Shown here one piece after another: positions 43,875 to 52,240 of a stretch of 64,000 bases of DNA; the first letter of the stretch is position 1; each line of letters starts with the position of its first letter. Source of the DNA: Rhineura floridana (Eukaryota > Chordata > Lepidosauria > Squamata > Rhineuridae). The notes beneath the pieces were generated by a model. That model saw only the letters and a program-made list of their open reading frames with translations, ran no database searches and was not told the DNA's origin. A program made the position numbers and the translations under genes. The stretch covers positions 134,304,738 through 134,368,737 of the forward strand of contig NC_084480.1 in the NCBI RefSeq assembly GCF_030035675.1. The letters are read 5' to 3'.

Positions 43875-44678
43875 TTGGAGACCTTGTCCAAGTGCCTGGA
43901 ATCCGTGAGTGGATGGATGGGAAGGAACAAGCTGAAGCTGAACCCCAATAAGACCGAGGTGCTACTTGTGGGGGACAAAAGAAGGTTGGGAGATGTTGAC
44001 CTGAAGTTCAATGGGGTGAGTTTACCCCTGAAGGACCAGGTCCGCAGTCTTGGGGTTGTACTTGACTCCAGGCTGTCCATGGAGGCTCAGATTTCGGCGG
44101 TGAGCCGGGCAGCCTGGTATCAACTACACCTCATACAAAGGCTGCAACCCTACCTTCCTGCTCATCAGCTCCCCCTGGTAGTACACGCCCTGGTCACCTC
44201 TCGTTTGGACTACTGTAATGCGCTCTACGTGGGGTTACCCTTGAAAACGGTCCGGAAATTACAACTTATACAAAATGCGGCGGCTCGACTACTTACGAAT
44301 AGTCGCCGGCGGGATCACATCACACCAGTGTTGTTCAATCTACACTGGCTTCCAGTTGTTTTCCAGGCCCAATTCAAGGTGTTGGTATTAACCTTTAAAT
44401 CCCTATACGGTCTTGGCCCAGTTTATCTTACGGAGCGCCTTCAACGCCACCAATTATGCCACCCGACAAGATCAGCCACTCAAGGCCTTCTCTCAATCCC
44501 GCCGACAAAAACAGCCAGATTGGCGGGTACAAGAGAGAGGGCATTCTCAGTGGTGGCCCCCACTCTCTGGAACTCCCTCCCACAAGATCTCCGGCACGCC
44601 TCTTCCCTAAATGTATTCCATAAAGCCTTAAAGACCTGGCTCTTTCAACAGGCCTTTGGGATCTCCGGGGAGGGTTAA
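43875..44678 (+). pseudogene. L2 ORF2 C-terminal fragment, open
   Basis: 267 codons from a chance Met to the natural stop of L2 ORF2. It begins just after the RT catalytic core with KLKLNPNKTEVLLVGD (RT thumb), then VRSLGVVLDSRLSMEAQIS, TSRLDYCNALYVGLPL, VRKLQLIQNAAARLL, LHWLPVVFQAQFKVLVLTFK, ERAFSVVAPTLWNSLPQDLR and QQAFGISGEG at the end. No frame damage is seen in this part, but the endonuclease and most of the RT are absent, so no product is expected. Confidence 0.9.
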
Positions 44679-44840
44679 TTACTGTGACTGAAATGCCTCC
44701 TACCCTGTTTTAATATTGTTGCTGCTGTATTATTCTCATACTGTTTTTTATTGTATTATTGTATTTTATCTGATTGTGTTTTAATTGTTTTGTACATCGC
44801 CTAGAGTGGCCTTTGGCCAGATAGGCGACACAGAAATTAA

Positions 44841-44843
<3 letters not shown>

Positions 44844-44927
<84 letters not shown>
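44844..44927 (+). repeat. (ATT)n microsatellite, 28 units
   Basis: Uninterrupted trinucleotide run at the L2 3' end. The poly-Ile and poly-Asn frames across it are artefacts. Confidence 0.97.
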
Positions 44928-44928
<1 letters not shown>

Positions 44929-45029
44929 AGATTGTTTATTCTTCTGGTTAGTTTTCTTCTTCAACAAGCAATATTAATAAAACATGGATTTTTGAATGGT
45001 TAACTATTTCAGTTTTTAGATAAATGTCT

Positions 45030-45207
45030 GATGTAGTGGTTAAGGTGTGGGACTATGACCTGGGAGACCAGGGTTCGAATCCCCACATAGCCATGAAGCT
45101 CACTGGGTGACCTTGGGCCAGTCACTGCCTCTCAACCTCATGAAAACCCTATTCATAGGGTCGCCATAAGTCGGAATCGACTTGAAGGCAGTACATTTAC
45201 ATTTTTA
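45030..45207 (+). mobile_element. Sauria-type SINE
   Basis: gtagtggttaaggtgtggga (A box region), ccagggttcgaatccccaca (B box), the core cactgggtgaccttgggcca, and the Bov-B end cgccataagtcggaatcgac then ttgaaggcagtacatttac. It lacks the middle section present at 63217-63445, so it is a deletion subtype like 46340-46526. Confidence 0.88.
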
Positions 45208-45286
45208 AAGTTCTTTTAAAATAAAATTTAGGCAGTTCAAACCAAGTCAACATGAGAAACTTAAACTATTGAGCGGTGCAGTTAAC

Positions 45287-45478
45287 TTAGTCTTCTTCTT
45301 CACTTTTGTCTTCCTTGTTCATTGTCTGGAAAAGAAATACAAGCTTTCCTACCTTTTCAGTTCCCAACTTATTTCTCAATTTAGAATGAATTAGTCCAAA
45401 GGAAGAAAAAAAAATCTCTTTACACCTGCAGTAGAGGCTATTGGTGATAAGAGCTGGATTACCTCTTCAGTGGTCTTT
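45287..45478 (-). pseudogene. hAT transposase C-terminal fragment
   Basis: On the minus strand the reading PIASTAGVKR is followed, after one extra T in a T run, by FFSSFGLIHSKLRNKLG, then TEKVGKLVFLFQTMNKED and an acidic EEED end with a TAA stop at 45287-45289. FSSFG...KLRN.LG..K is the C-terminal dimerisation signature of hAT transposases. The single-base frame change and missing upstream part make it non-functional. It shows that the surrounding element was an autonomous hAT or derived from one. Confidence 0.8.
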
Positions 45479-45990
45479 TTTATTTATTTATTATTTCACT
45501 TATATCCCGCCCTTCCAGTAGGAGCCCAGGGCAGCAAACAAAAGCACTAAACTTTTTAAAACATCATAAAAACTAAAATACATTAAAACAAAACATCTTT
45601 AAAAACATTTCTTAAAAAAAAGATATTCTAAGATTAAAAACATTTTACAAAAGAAGGTTTAAGAACATATTAAAAAGCAATTCCAACACAGACACAGACT
45701 GGGATAGGCCTCGACTTAAAAGGCTTGTTGAAAGAGGAAGGTCTTTAACAGGTGCCGAAAAGATAACAGAGATGACGCCTGTCTAATATTTAAAATGAGG
45801 GAATTCCACAGGGTATGTGCCGCCATACTAAAGGTCCGTTTCCTATGTTGTGTGGAACGGACCTCCTGATAAGATAGTGTTTGCAGGAGGCACTCACCTG
45901 TAGAGCGCAGTGATCATCTGGGTATATAAGGGATAAGATGGTTTTTTAGGCATCCTGGTCCCAAGCTGTATAGGGCTTTGTCCTTGTTCA
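45479..45990 (-). mobile_element. LINE-derived repeat (L2-like 3' region), reversed
   Basis: The left end is a reversed tail, tttatttatttattatttca, with cttatatcccgcccttccag. Then comes an A-rich section and aggcttgttgaaagaggaag, gtctttaacaggtgccgaaa, catcctggtcccaagctgta. The tail matches L2-type ends but the body is not one I can place precisely. Confidence 0.55.
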
Positions 45991-46112
45991 GATCTACTCT
46001 ATCTCCCCAAATTCTCTATTTATTTACCTTCTCTATCTTTGCACTTACAGAGAAAGGCAAGGCCGAGAGAGAGAGTACTTCATGTACATTACTAGAAGAA
46101 TAGGATTGATCA

Positions 46113-46547
46113 GAGCAACATTCACGCTGAAGATTTATTCCACTACCATTCCACTTTAAACAGCCATTGCTTCCCCTAAAGAATCCTGGAAAGTGCAGTT
46201 TGTGAAGGGTGCTGAGAGTTGTTAGGAGACCCCTATTCTGATCACAGAGCTACAATTCTCAGAGTGGTTTAACAGTCAGTCCCTCTTATCAGAGAACTCT
46301 GGGAATTGTAGCTCTTTCAGGAGAATAGGGGTCACCTCTCAGCCAGTGTGATATAGTGGTTAAGGTGTTGCACTACGACCTGGGAGACCAAGGTTTGAAT
46401 CCCCACATAGCCATGAAGCTCACTGGGTGACCTTGGGCCAGTCATTACCTCTCAGCCTCATGAAAACCCTATTCATAGGGTCACCGTAAGTAGGAATAGA
46501 CTTGAAGGCAGAACATTTACATTTAAATGTTCAGTGTGAACGTGGCC
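46113..46547. mobile_element. Palindromic MITE (aagaatcctgggaa family) split by a SINE
   Basis: The left part has attcacgctgaagatttatt, aagaatcctggaaagtgcag and agagttgttaggagacccct. The right arm begins gaactctgggaattgtagct. After the SINE the end is aaatgttcagtgtgaacgtggcc. Confidence 0.72.
46340..46526 (+). mobile_element. Sauria-type SINE
   Basis: gccagtgtgatatagtggtt, ggtttgaatccccacatagc, cactgggtgaccttgggcca and the Bov-B end gggtcaccgtaagtaggaat, agacttgaaggcag. Same short subtype as 45030-45207. Confidence 0.86.
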
Positions 46548-48094
46548 CAGGTTATCTCCCATCTCCATAAACTGCTGTTAAAGTATTCGTAGAATATAAT
46601 TAGAAGTTGTATAGTTAGAATTCATGATGGTATCTTTGACCTTTTTTTACTCAGGTTCACTTTCTACCCTGTATTATCCCTCATGCGGTTTGCAGTCTGT
46701 GTAAAGTGCTGCTGTAGTTTAAAAAAAAAAAAACTGTGGAAAATCTGTGGAAACCCGAAGCATTCAGGATCCATCCGCAAAGAGAGTGGACATGTGGACT
46801 TTCACAAAATCCATTATCAAGTCCAGTTTTGGTGAAATTCTTGCCCACCCCTACTTTCTGCATAATACAGAACCCTGCACTTCCAAGGTTCCAAACTGAA
46901 GTTACTGAAACTGGAGATGGGGACAGGATGGAGCAAGTGGGCAACGGGGCTTGACTTTAGTGACTTTAGTGAGTTTATTGTAAAGTTCAATGAGAAGGAA
47001 GGTCATTGAAGTAGAAAATGTTTACATGTCAAATGGACTGCTACAAATAAGTCTTTAATTTAAAACTGAAGTAGTAGCTATTAAAAGTTAATTACACTTG
47101 ATGGGGGAAACACTTTAGTCAGCAGTGGAGCTACAATGAATCCTGCTGTCTGTACTGTTATCTCAAAATTACACAGGCAATAAAGTTGAACATTTTTGAT
47201 TAAAAATTGATGGGCTTAATGATAATACTTGGAAGTAAACAGCCAATTGCTAATTCACATTATATGCATCATAAGAACAAGTTATCAAAATCCACAAAAT
47301 TCGATTCTTTTAAACCTGCTAGACATCAGCCCAGCTGAAGTGAATGGGACAAACTCCACTTTAGGGTGGAAATAGTTGACCAGGAATCAAATAGTAGCTA
47401 CTTTAAAGACACCTTTAAAATGATGGATCTCACACGTAGAGATATGGACATCTTGAGCTTTTAGCCACCAAGTAAGCCCATCCCAGCATCAGCACCCATG
47501 CCATTATTGCTGCATAAGGACACAAAGAAATACTGCATACCAGTAACACGGCTACTTTGCTGACTGTTTACAATCACCATGTACCTCTGATCCAGAAGTA
47601 TTCTTCCTCTGAATATGGAAGTTCCACTTTCAATGGATGTGAAACGTGATAGCAAAGTGGGACCTCCATACTCAGAGGCAGAATACTTCTGAGTATCAGA
47701 TTTTTGGGACAAAACACAGGGTGTTTTCGCGTCCCAGGTCCTGACCTACAATCCTTCCTGCTCCTTCACACCTGAAACAGGTGACCCATAGATGCCTGCC
47801 TCAGTTTTGGGCAGTTACCTACTGCACCACAAGCCTCAGCAACCCCACCTCCCTGGACGTGGCTAATGAACTGAATGTGGTTTATACCCATGGGTTTATA
47901 TGTAGTTATTAGTGATTAGAGCCCTGTTTGGTAGCATAGTAAACAGGGCCAATTCTAAAGGAAGGCCAGGCTGAGGGCCCCTGGCTGAGGGCCCCTAAGG
48001 CTACAGGGGGCCCTGAGGGGCCCCTCTGCTCCCCTTCTGAGATTTGCGGCAGGATAGCTGCCACGGATCGCACAGTGAGAAGTTCTGAGCCCCT
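46548..48094. other. No gene recognised; candidate conserved and CR1-like bits
   Basis: AT-rich, repeat-poor at 47000-47330 (ttaatgataatacttggaag, taaacagccaattgctaatt). At 47590-47700 an inverted pair (cctctgaatatggaagttcc and gacctccatactcagaggca) resembles parts of a CR1 3' end in both orientations. No coding evidence. Confidence 0.3.
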
Positions 48095-48370
48095 ACCATT
48101 CCCTTGCGGGCATCCCTGCCATGACCCAAGATGGCGGCAGAGGCTTCAGCCCCTTAGGGAAACCTCGGCTGCCATCTTGGTTAAGGGCAGTGCTGCACAT
48201 GCAACCACACAACAGCCAAGAAACGTAGGTTGAGCAAGGGAATGGTGGGGGCTCCGAAGCTTTCGCTGTGTGATCCGCAGCAGTGCTCCTGCTGCAAATC
48301 GCAGAAGGGGAGTCCTGGCCAGGCTTGTGCCCAAGGGCTCTGGCATGTCTGGGGCCAGCCTTGGCAGTAA
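48095..48370. repeat. Imperfect palindrome built on CAAGATGGCGGC
   Basis: acccaagatggcggcagagg pairs with cctcggctgccatcttggtt at about 48122-48181, with more GC-rich sequence after it. A related palindrome is at 9181-9237. CAAGATGGCGGC matches the YY1 consensus, but the palindromic context favours a MITE core. Confidence 0.5.
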
Positions 48371-48594
48371 AGACCAAGCACGCACGTGGAACTTTCAATA
48401 AATAAGCAAAAGTTATGATCACAATATATAGATGTTGTATTTGATATAGTCCTAAATCTAACCTGCTACCTACCCATGCTAAACCTGACCCACAATAACA
48501 TCCAAACCCCACACTATCTACTTCACAAACTTAGCCCTGTGTAACTAACTTCCACAATAATTCCCACAACAACACTTGTCTGAAGTATTAGTTT

Positions 48595-48935
48595 CCCTCT
48601 ATTCAGCACTGGTTAGGTCTCATCTTGTGTACTACATCCAGTTCTGGACAACACACTTTAAGAAGGATGTAGACAAACTCAAATAGGTTCAGAGGAGGGC
48701 AATAAGAATGAACAGGGGAATAGAAACAAAGCCTTTGGAGGAGAGACTGAAAGAACTAGGCACGTTTAGCCTTGAGAAGAGAAGGCTGAGGGGAGATATG
48801 ATAGCACTCTTCAAGTACTTGAAAGGTTGTCACAGACAGGAGGGCCAGGATCTCTTCTTGATCATCCCAGAGTCCAGAACACAGAATAATGGGCTCAAGT
48901 TGCAGGAAGCCAGATTTCAACTGAACATCAAGAAA
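48595..48935 (+). mobile_element. CR1 LINE fragment, 3' end missing
   Basis: Coding-region fragment with gttaggtctcatcttgtgta, GIETKPLEERLKELGTFSLE and KYLKGCHRQEGQDLFLIIPE in translation, ending inside the coding region near 48935 where copy B of the inverted duplicate begins. A CR1 insertion would normally end in its own 3' terminus, so this end was made by rearrangement. Confidence 0.85.
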
Positions 48936-48954
48936 CATCTCCTTTGCAGGATTC

Positions 48955-49161
48955 AAAATCATGTTGGGAGCCTCCATGGGTAGAGGAGGCTCCCTGATTC
49001 AGATGTTGCCCTCCAATTAATGGAGAGTGGCAGACATAATAGAATAGGGGGTAAAGCTTAGCATGCTTGTTCCCACTCTCTCCACTTGAGTGCAGCATTT
49101 ACATCAGTTGGTTCAGAGGAGAGCAACAAGGATGATCAGGGACTGGGAAAAAAGCCCTGTG
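48955..49161 (+). repeat. Inverted duplicate block, copy B (partner at 41101-41307)
   Basis: Reverse complement of 41101-41307 with one visible mismatch in 207 bases. It includes ggagcctccatgggtagagg, taatggagagtggcagacat and tgcagcatttacatcagttg, then enters CR1 at gttcagaggagagcaac. Confidence 0.85.
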
Positions 49162-49556
49162 AGGAGAGACTGAAAGAACTGGGCATATTTAACCTTGAAA
49201 AGAGAAGAAAGAATGGAGATATGATAGCACTCTTCAAGTACTTGAAAAGTTGTCACAGACAGGAGGCCCGGGGTCTCTTCTTGATTGTCACAGAATGCAG
49301 GACACGGAATAATGGGCTCAAGTTACAGGAAGCCAGATTTCGACTAAACATCAAGAAGAGAGTCCTAACTGTTAGAGTGGTACAACAATGGAACCAATTA
49401 CCTAGGGAGGTGGTGGGCTCTCCAAAATGAAGGTATTCAAGAGGTAGCTGGATAGCCACCTGTCAGTTATGCTTTAATTTGGATTTCTGCATTGAGCAAG
49501 GGGTTGGGCTCAATGGCCTTATAAGCCCCTTCCAACTCTACTATTTTATGATTCTA
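49130..49556 (+). mobile_element. CR1 LINE 3' end
   Basis: Translation reads EERLKELGIFNLEKRR, NGDMIALFKYLKSCHRQEAR, NNGLKLQEARFRLNIKKRVL and QQWNQLPREVV. The 3' end is tccaactctactattttatgattcta. Collinear with 40699-41133 in reverse, sharing the same truncation point, with roughly one difference every 15-20 bases in the coding part. Confidence 0.9.
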
Positions 49557-49882
49557 ACACTCTCCAACTGTCACTTCTTTCCCTTTTTAAACCTTTCACT
49601 CACTCCCTAACTTCCCCCTCCCTGCAAACATTCCAGCCAATCACATTCAACATTCTATTAACCCTAACCAACCTGAACATAAGTGTATGGAAACAAATGT
49701 GCTTTCATCACAGGTGTGCTCTTACCCTCATGCTTTCTTTGTCAGCTTCCCAAAATCATCTGCTGGCTGCTACTGGGAACAGCATGTTGGGCAAGGTAAA
49801 GGATGGGGAGCCTCAGGCTCAGGGGCCAAATATCTCCTTCTAGGTCTCTCTGTCTAACCCTCTGAACACTCCCCAGGCCACA
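49557..49882. other. No gene recognised
   Basis: Intergenic, pyrimidine-rich in its first part. Confidence 0.35.
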
Positions 49883-49890
49883 CCCCTCAC

Positions 49891-50442
49891 TAGGGATGAG
49901 GGAGAAATTTGATTCAGTTCACATTTAAATCTGAAACGATCACATTCACTATCTGAAACAACACGAGAACTGAAACACAGCCATCCTTTGAAATGTATGC
50001 TTTTCTGAATTTTGCAAAGCAGTTCTCCTACAATGTTTACAAAAATGCATATGTTAGGGGAACATCTGAATAAAAATGAATATATTAGTGAAAATAACAT
50101 ACCAAAATGCATTGCATTAGGATAAATTGCTTGTGAATATGTGTACCTTTGTCAAAACTGCATACGAATATGCAGAGCTTGTAAAAGTTATTTTTTTGAA
50201 CTACAACTCCCATCAGCCCAATCCAGTGGCCATGCTGGCTGGGGCTGATGGGAGTTGTAGTTCAAAAAAGTAACTTTTCCAAGCTCTGCAAATATGTGTT
50301 TATTGAAATTCACACTAAAATGCTGAAGAATTTGCATGTTTTTTTAAAAAACACAAATGCTGCAGAAATTTGAAGAACTGCATTTCCAACTGAAAAAATG
50401 AGAAAATGTGAAAACTGAAACTGACAGATCTTTCCATCCCTA
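49891..50442 (+). mobile_element. hAT MITE (tagggatg family) with 8-bp target duplication and a nested MITE
   Basis: Starts tagggatgagggagaaattt, ends gatctttccatcccta, and is flanked by a perfect cccctcac at 49883-49890 and 50443-50450. Without the nested 116-bp element it is about 430 bp, the same as the other copies. This is the copy that identifies the family as hAT. Confidence 0.88.
50173..50288. mobile_element. hAT MITE, 116 bp, cagagcttg ends
   Basis: Almost perfect hairpin: cagagcttgtaaaagttatt and tttgaactacaactcccatc on the left, reversed on the right as gatgggagttgtagttcaaa and aagtaacttttccaagctctg. Flanks cgaatatg (50165-50172) and caaatatg (50289-50296) differ at one CpG position. 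Inserted in the larger hAT MITE, hence younger. Confidence 0.87.
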
Positions 50443-50450
50443 CCCCTCAC

Positions 50451-52000
50451 TGGCACTTGAACTCTGATAAACCCTCTTCCTTGCCTGGATGAAGAGGGAT
50501 GTGTGACTGTACACAGAAACTAGCATACTGTTCAAAGGTAAAATTTACATTTGTATCAGCCACTTTTGCCTCTGGATCTGCTCACCATTGGCATGTGGCC
50601 CATGAAAGGTTGCTCAGAATATGGCTCTTGGGCTGAAAAAGATTCCCCCTTCTGGGTTAGATGGACCCTCGGTTTGCTTTGACAGTGTGTTTGTATGCTC
50701 TTTTGTAGCTTGTAAGTCGCTACCACGCAGCTTTTAGTCACCCATTTTCCCTACCCTAAATTCCCTACCCTACCCTAAAAGGAGTCCTTTTTAGTGCATG
50801 CTAGAATGTGTGTCTATAGCCCTCAATTTCATTTCTCCATCAACAGAAAAGGAATTCAACTTTCTGTTTATCAGGACTATGTACATTGCCTGAGAATCCT
50901 AAGTCAGATGACAACTGCTGTCATTTATTTACTTGTGGGTGAGGTGTTCTATACCTCAGAAACGGTACCTTAGTAAGCAACAGAACTGACAGATTTGTAT
51001 AATGTCAAGCTACAAAATAGATGGGTTGGGCATTTAGGCATTGCCAAAAAGGATACTTTGGCCCTCCATATGTTGCTGAATTACAATGCCCCTGAATCTC
51101 AGCAAGCATGCCCAATGGCAAGGGGCGATTGGAGTTGTAATTCAGCAAGTTCTTCGTACCTGAAATAGAGGATGCCTTCAAATAGGGGGCTGTCCTCTGT
51201 CAAGAGGGCAGATAGCCACTGTTTTCACTGTTGTGGATCTAACAGCTGAAGAAAACAAGACTTTTTTTTAAAAATGAACAGTTTTAACCCTTCAGCAGTG
51301 GAACTGCTCCTGTGAAAAGTGTAAAGGAAGCTATGTGTATACTTTTTGCCTGGACCAGATAAGTTCTTAAAAAAAAAAACAGGCTTCAGGAAATAGATTA
51401 GTCTCCATTGCTAATGACTTCAGATATACCATTTGCAGTAGGCCTTTCCAGGCATTCAAAACCTCACACAATTCAGATTCCATGAGGGGAACAACAGGGC
51501 CTCACTCATTGACCCTGCCCTCTCTGCCGCATCCCCAGCCCCATTCCTTTCCATGGGGAGAAAATTTATATGGGGAGTTTGTTCTACACGTGTCCCCCAT
51601 ATGATTTAGAACCCTGCACAATCAGGGATCTAAATCATGTGAGGAACCTGCACATGTACCGCAGGACCCATACTTCAGACTTTCACCCCCAATGTGTGGC
51701 GGGTGGAAGTGATGGGGACGTGATGGTCCCATGGTCACCTTTTGTGGGTCTACTTATGTGTGGCATAACACTTGAAAAGGGTTAGAGGCTGACTACAACT
51801 GCAGAACACTCTTTCTCAAGAGGTAAATTAAAGATTGAACCTAAACACTTTCTGCTTAGGGATGGAGTACAATTAGCAGGCATGAATTGTATTGGATATT
51901 TTTATATGTGGATTAGTTTTATTCATTTTTTTTACCTGTCCCCCTCCAAACCCTGCAAAGGATTGTAATAGAAACTGAACTGCATGCATGCATACATACA
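50451..52000. other. No gene recognised; two repeat fragments
   Basis: At 51050-51155 a MITE remnant pairs gttgctgaattacaatgccc with ttggagttgtaattcagcaa. At 51575-51690 a palindromic repeat (atatgatttagaaccctgca, cagggatctaaatcatgtga) is related to sequence at 41277-41400. Two ctaccctaaa repeats occur near 50750-50780. No coding support. Confidence 0.35.
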
Positions 52001-52018
52001 TACACGTGAGATTTTAAT

Positions 52019-52024
52019 TTTATT
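52019..52024 (-). terminator. Probable poly(A) signal of the TOPORS-like gene
   Basis: AATAAA on the minus strand (tttatt on the plus), about 217 bases after the TAA stop. Shortly downstream on that strand lies a GT-rich element, gtgtatgtatgtatgcatgc, as expected for a cleavage site near 52000. A 3' UTR of about 235 bases is inferred. Confidence 0.6.
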
Positions 52025-52240
52025 CCAATAAGGCAAAAAGTCACACCTGAACAGTAAAAACACATCTTTTGCATCTTCCCCATTTTGTGCTTCTTGTTGT
52101 GGCCTCAATTTGTATGAGGCTGTTGCCTTCCACTATTTTATGTATTTGTCATTTTTCATGTTCAGCTATTACTTCAATGACCTGCCTGTCACAGCTGACA
52201 TTGGGCTCTCTGTGTGGCACTCAGGTTGGCAGTGATGGCT

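Larger units (their letters stand above)
43867..44927 (+). mobile_element. L2 LINE 3' end, young, with (ATT)n tail
   Basis: 5'-truncated L2 with a 267-codon open end, 3' terminus catcgcctagagtggccttt and ggccagataggcgacacaga, and a long (ATT)n tail. The open frame and long clean tail point to recent insertion. It interrupts the hAT remnant. Confidence 0.92.
43022..45478 (-). mobile_element. Old hAT transposon remnant, split by an LTR, an L2 and a SINE
   Basis: Host pieces at 43022-43285, 43731-43866, 44928-45029 and 45208-45478 appear to be one minus-strand hAT element. The right-hand piece holds the C-terminal end of a transposase; the left-hand piece holds a terminal region of ttaaatcaaattgatttaaa palindromes. 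The pieces between are three separate younger insertions. The far transposase N-terminal part is absent. The joining of the pieces is inferred from order and general familiarity. Confidence 0.6.

Noticed and set aside
44710-45003. Poly-Asn and poly-Ile proteins
   Set aside because: They translate the (ATT)n tail of the L2 element.
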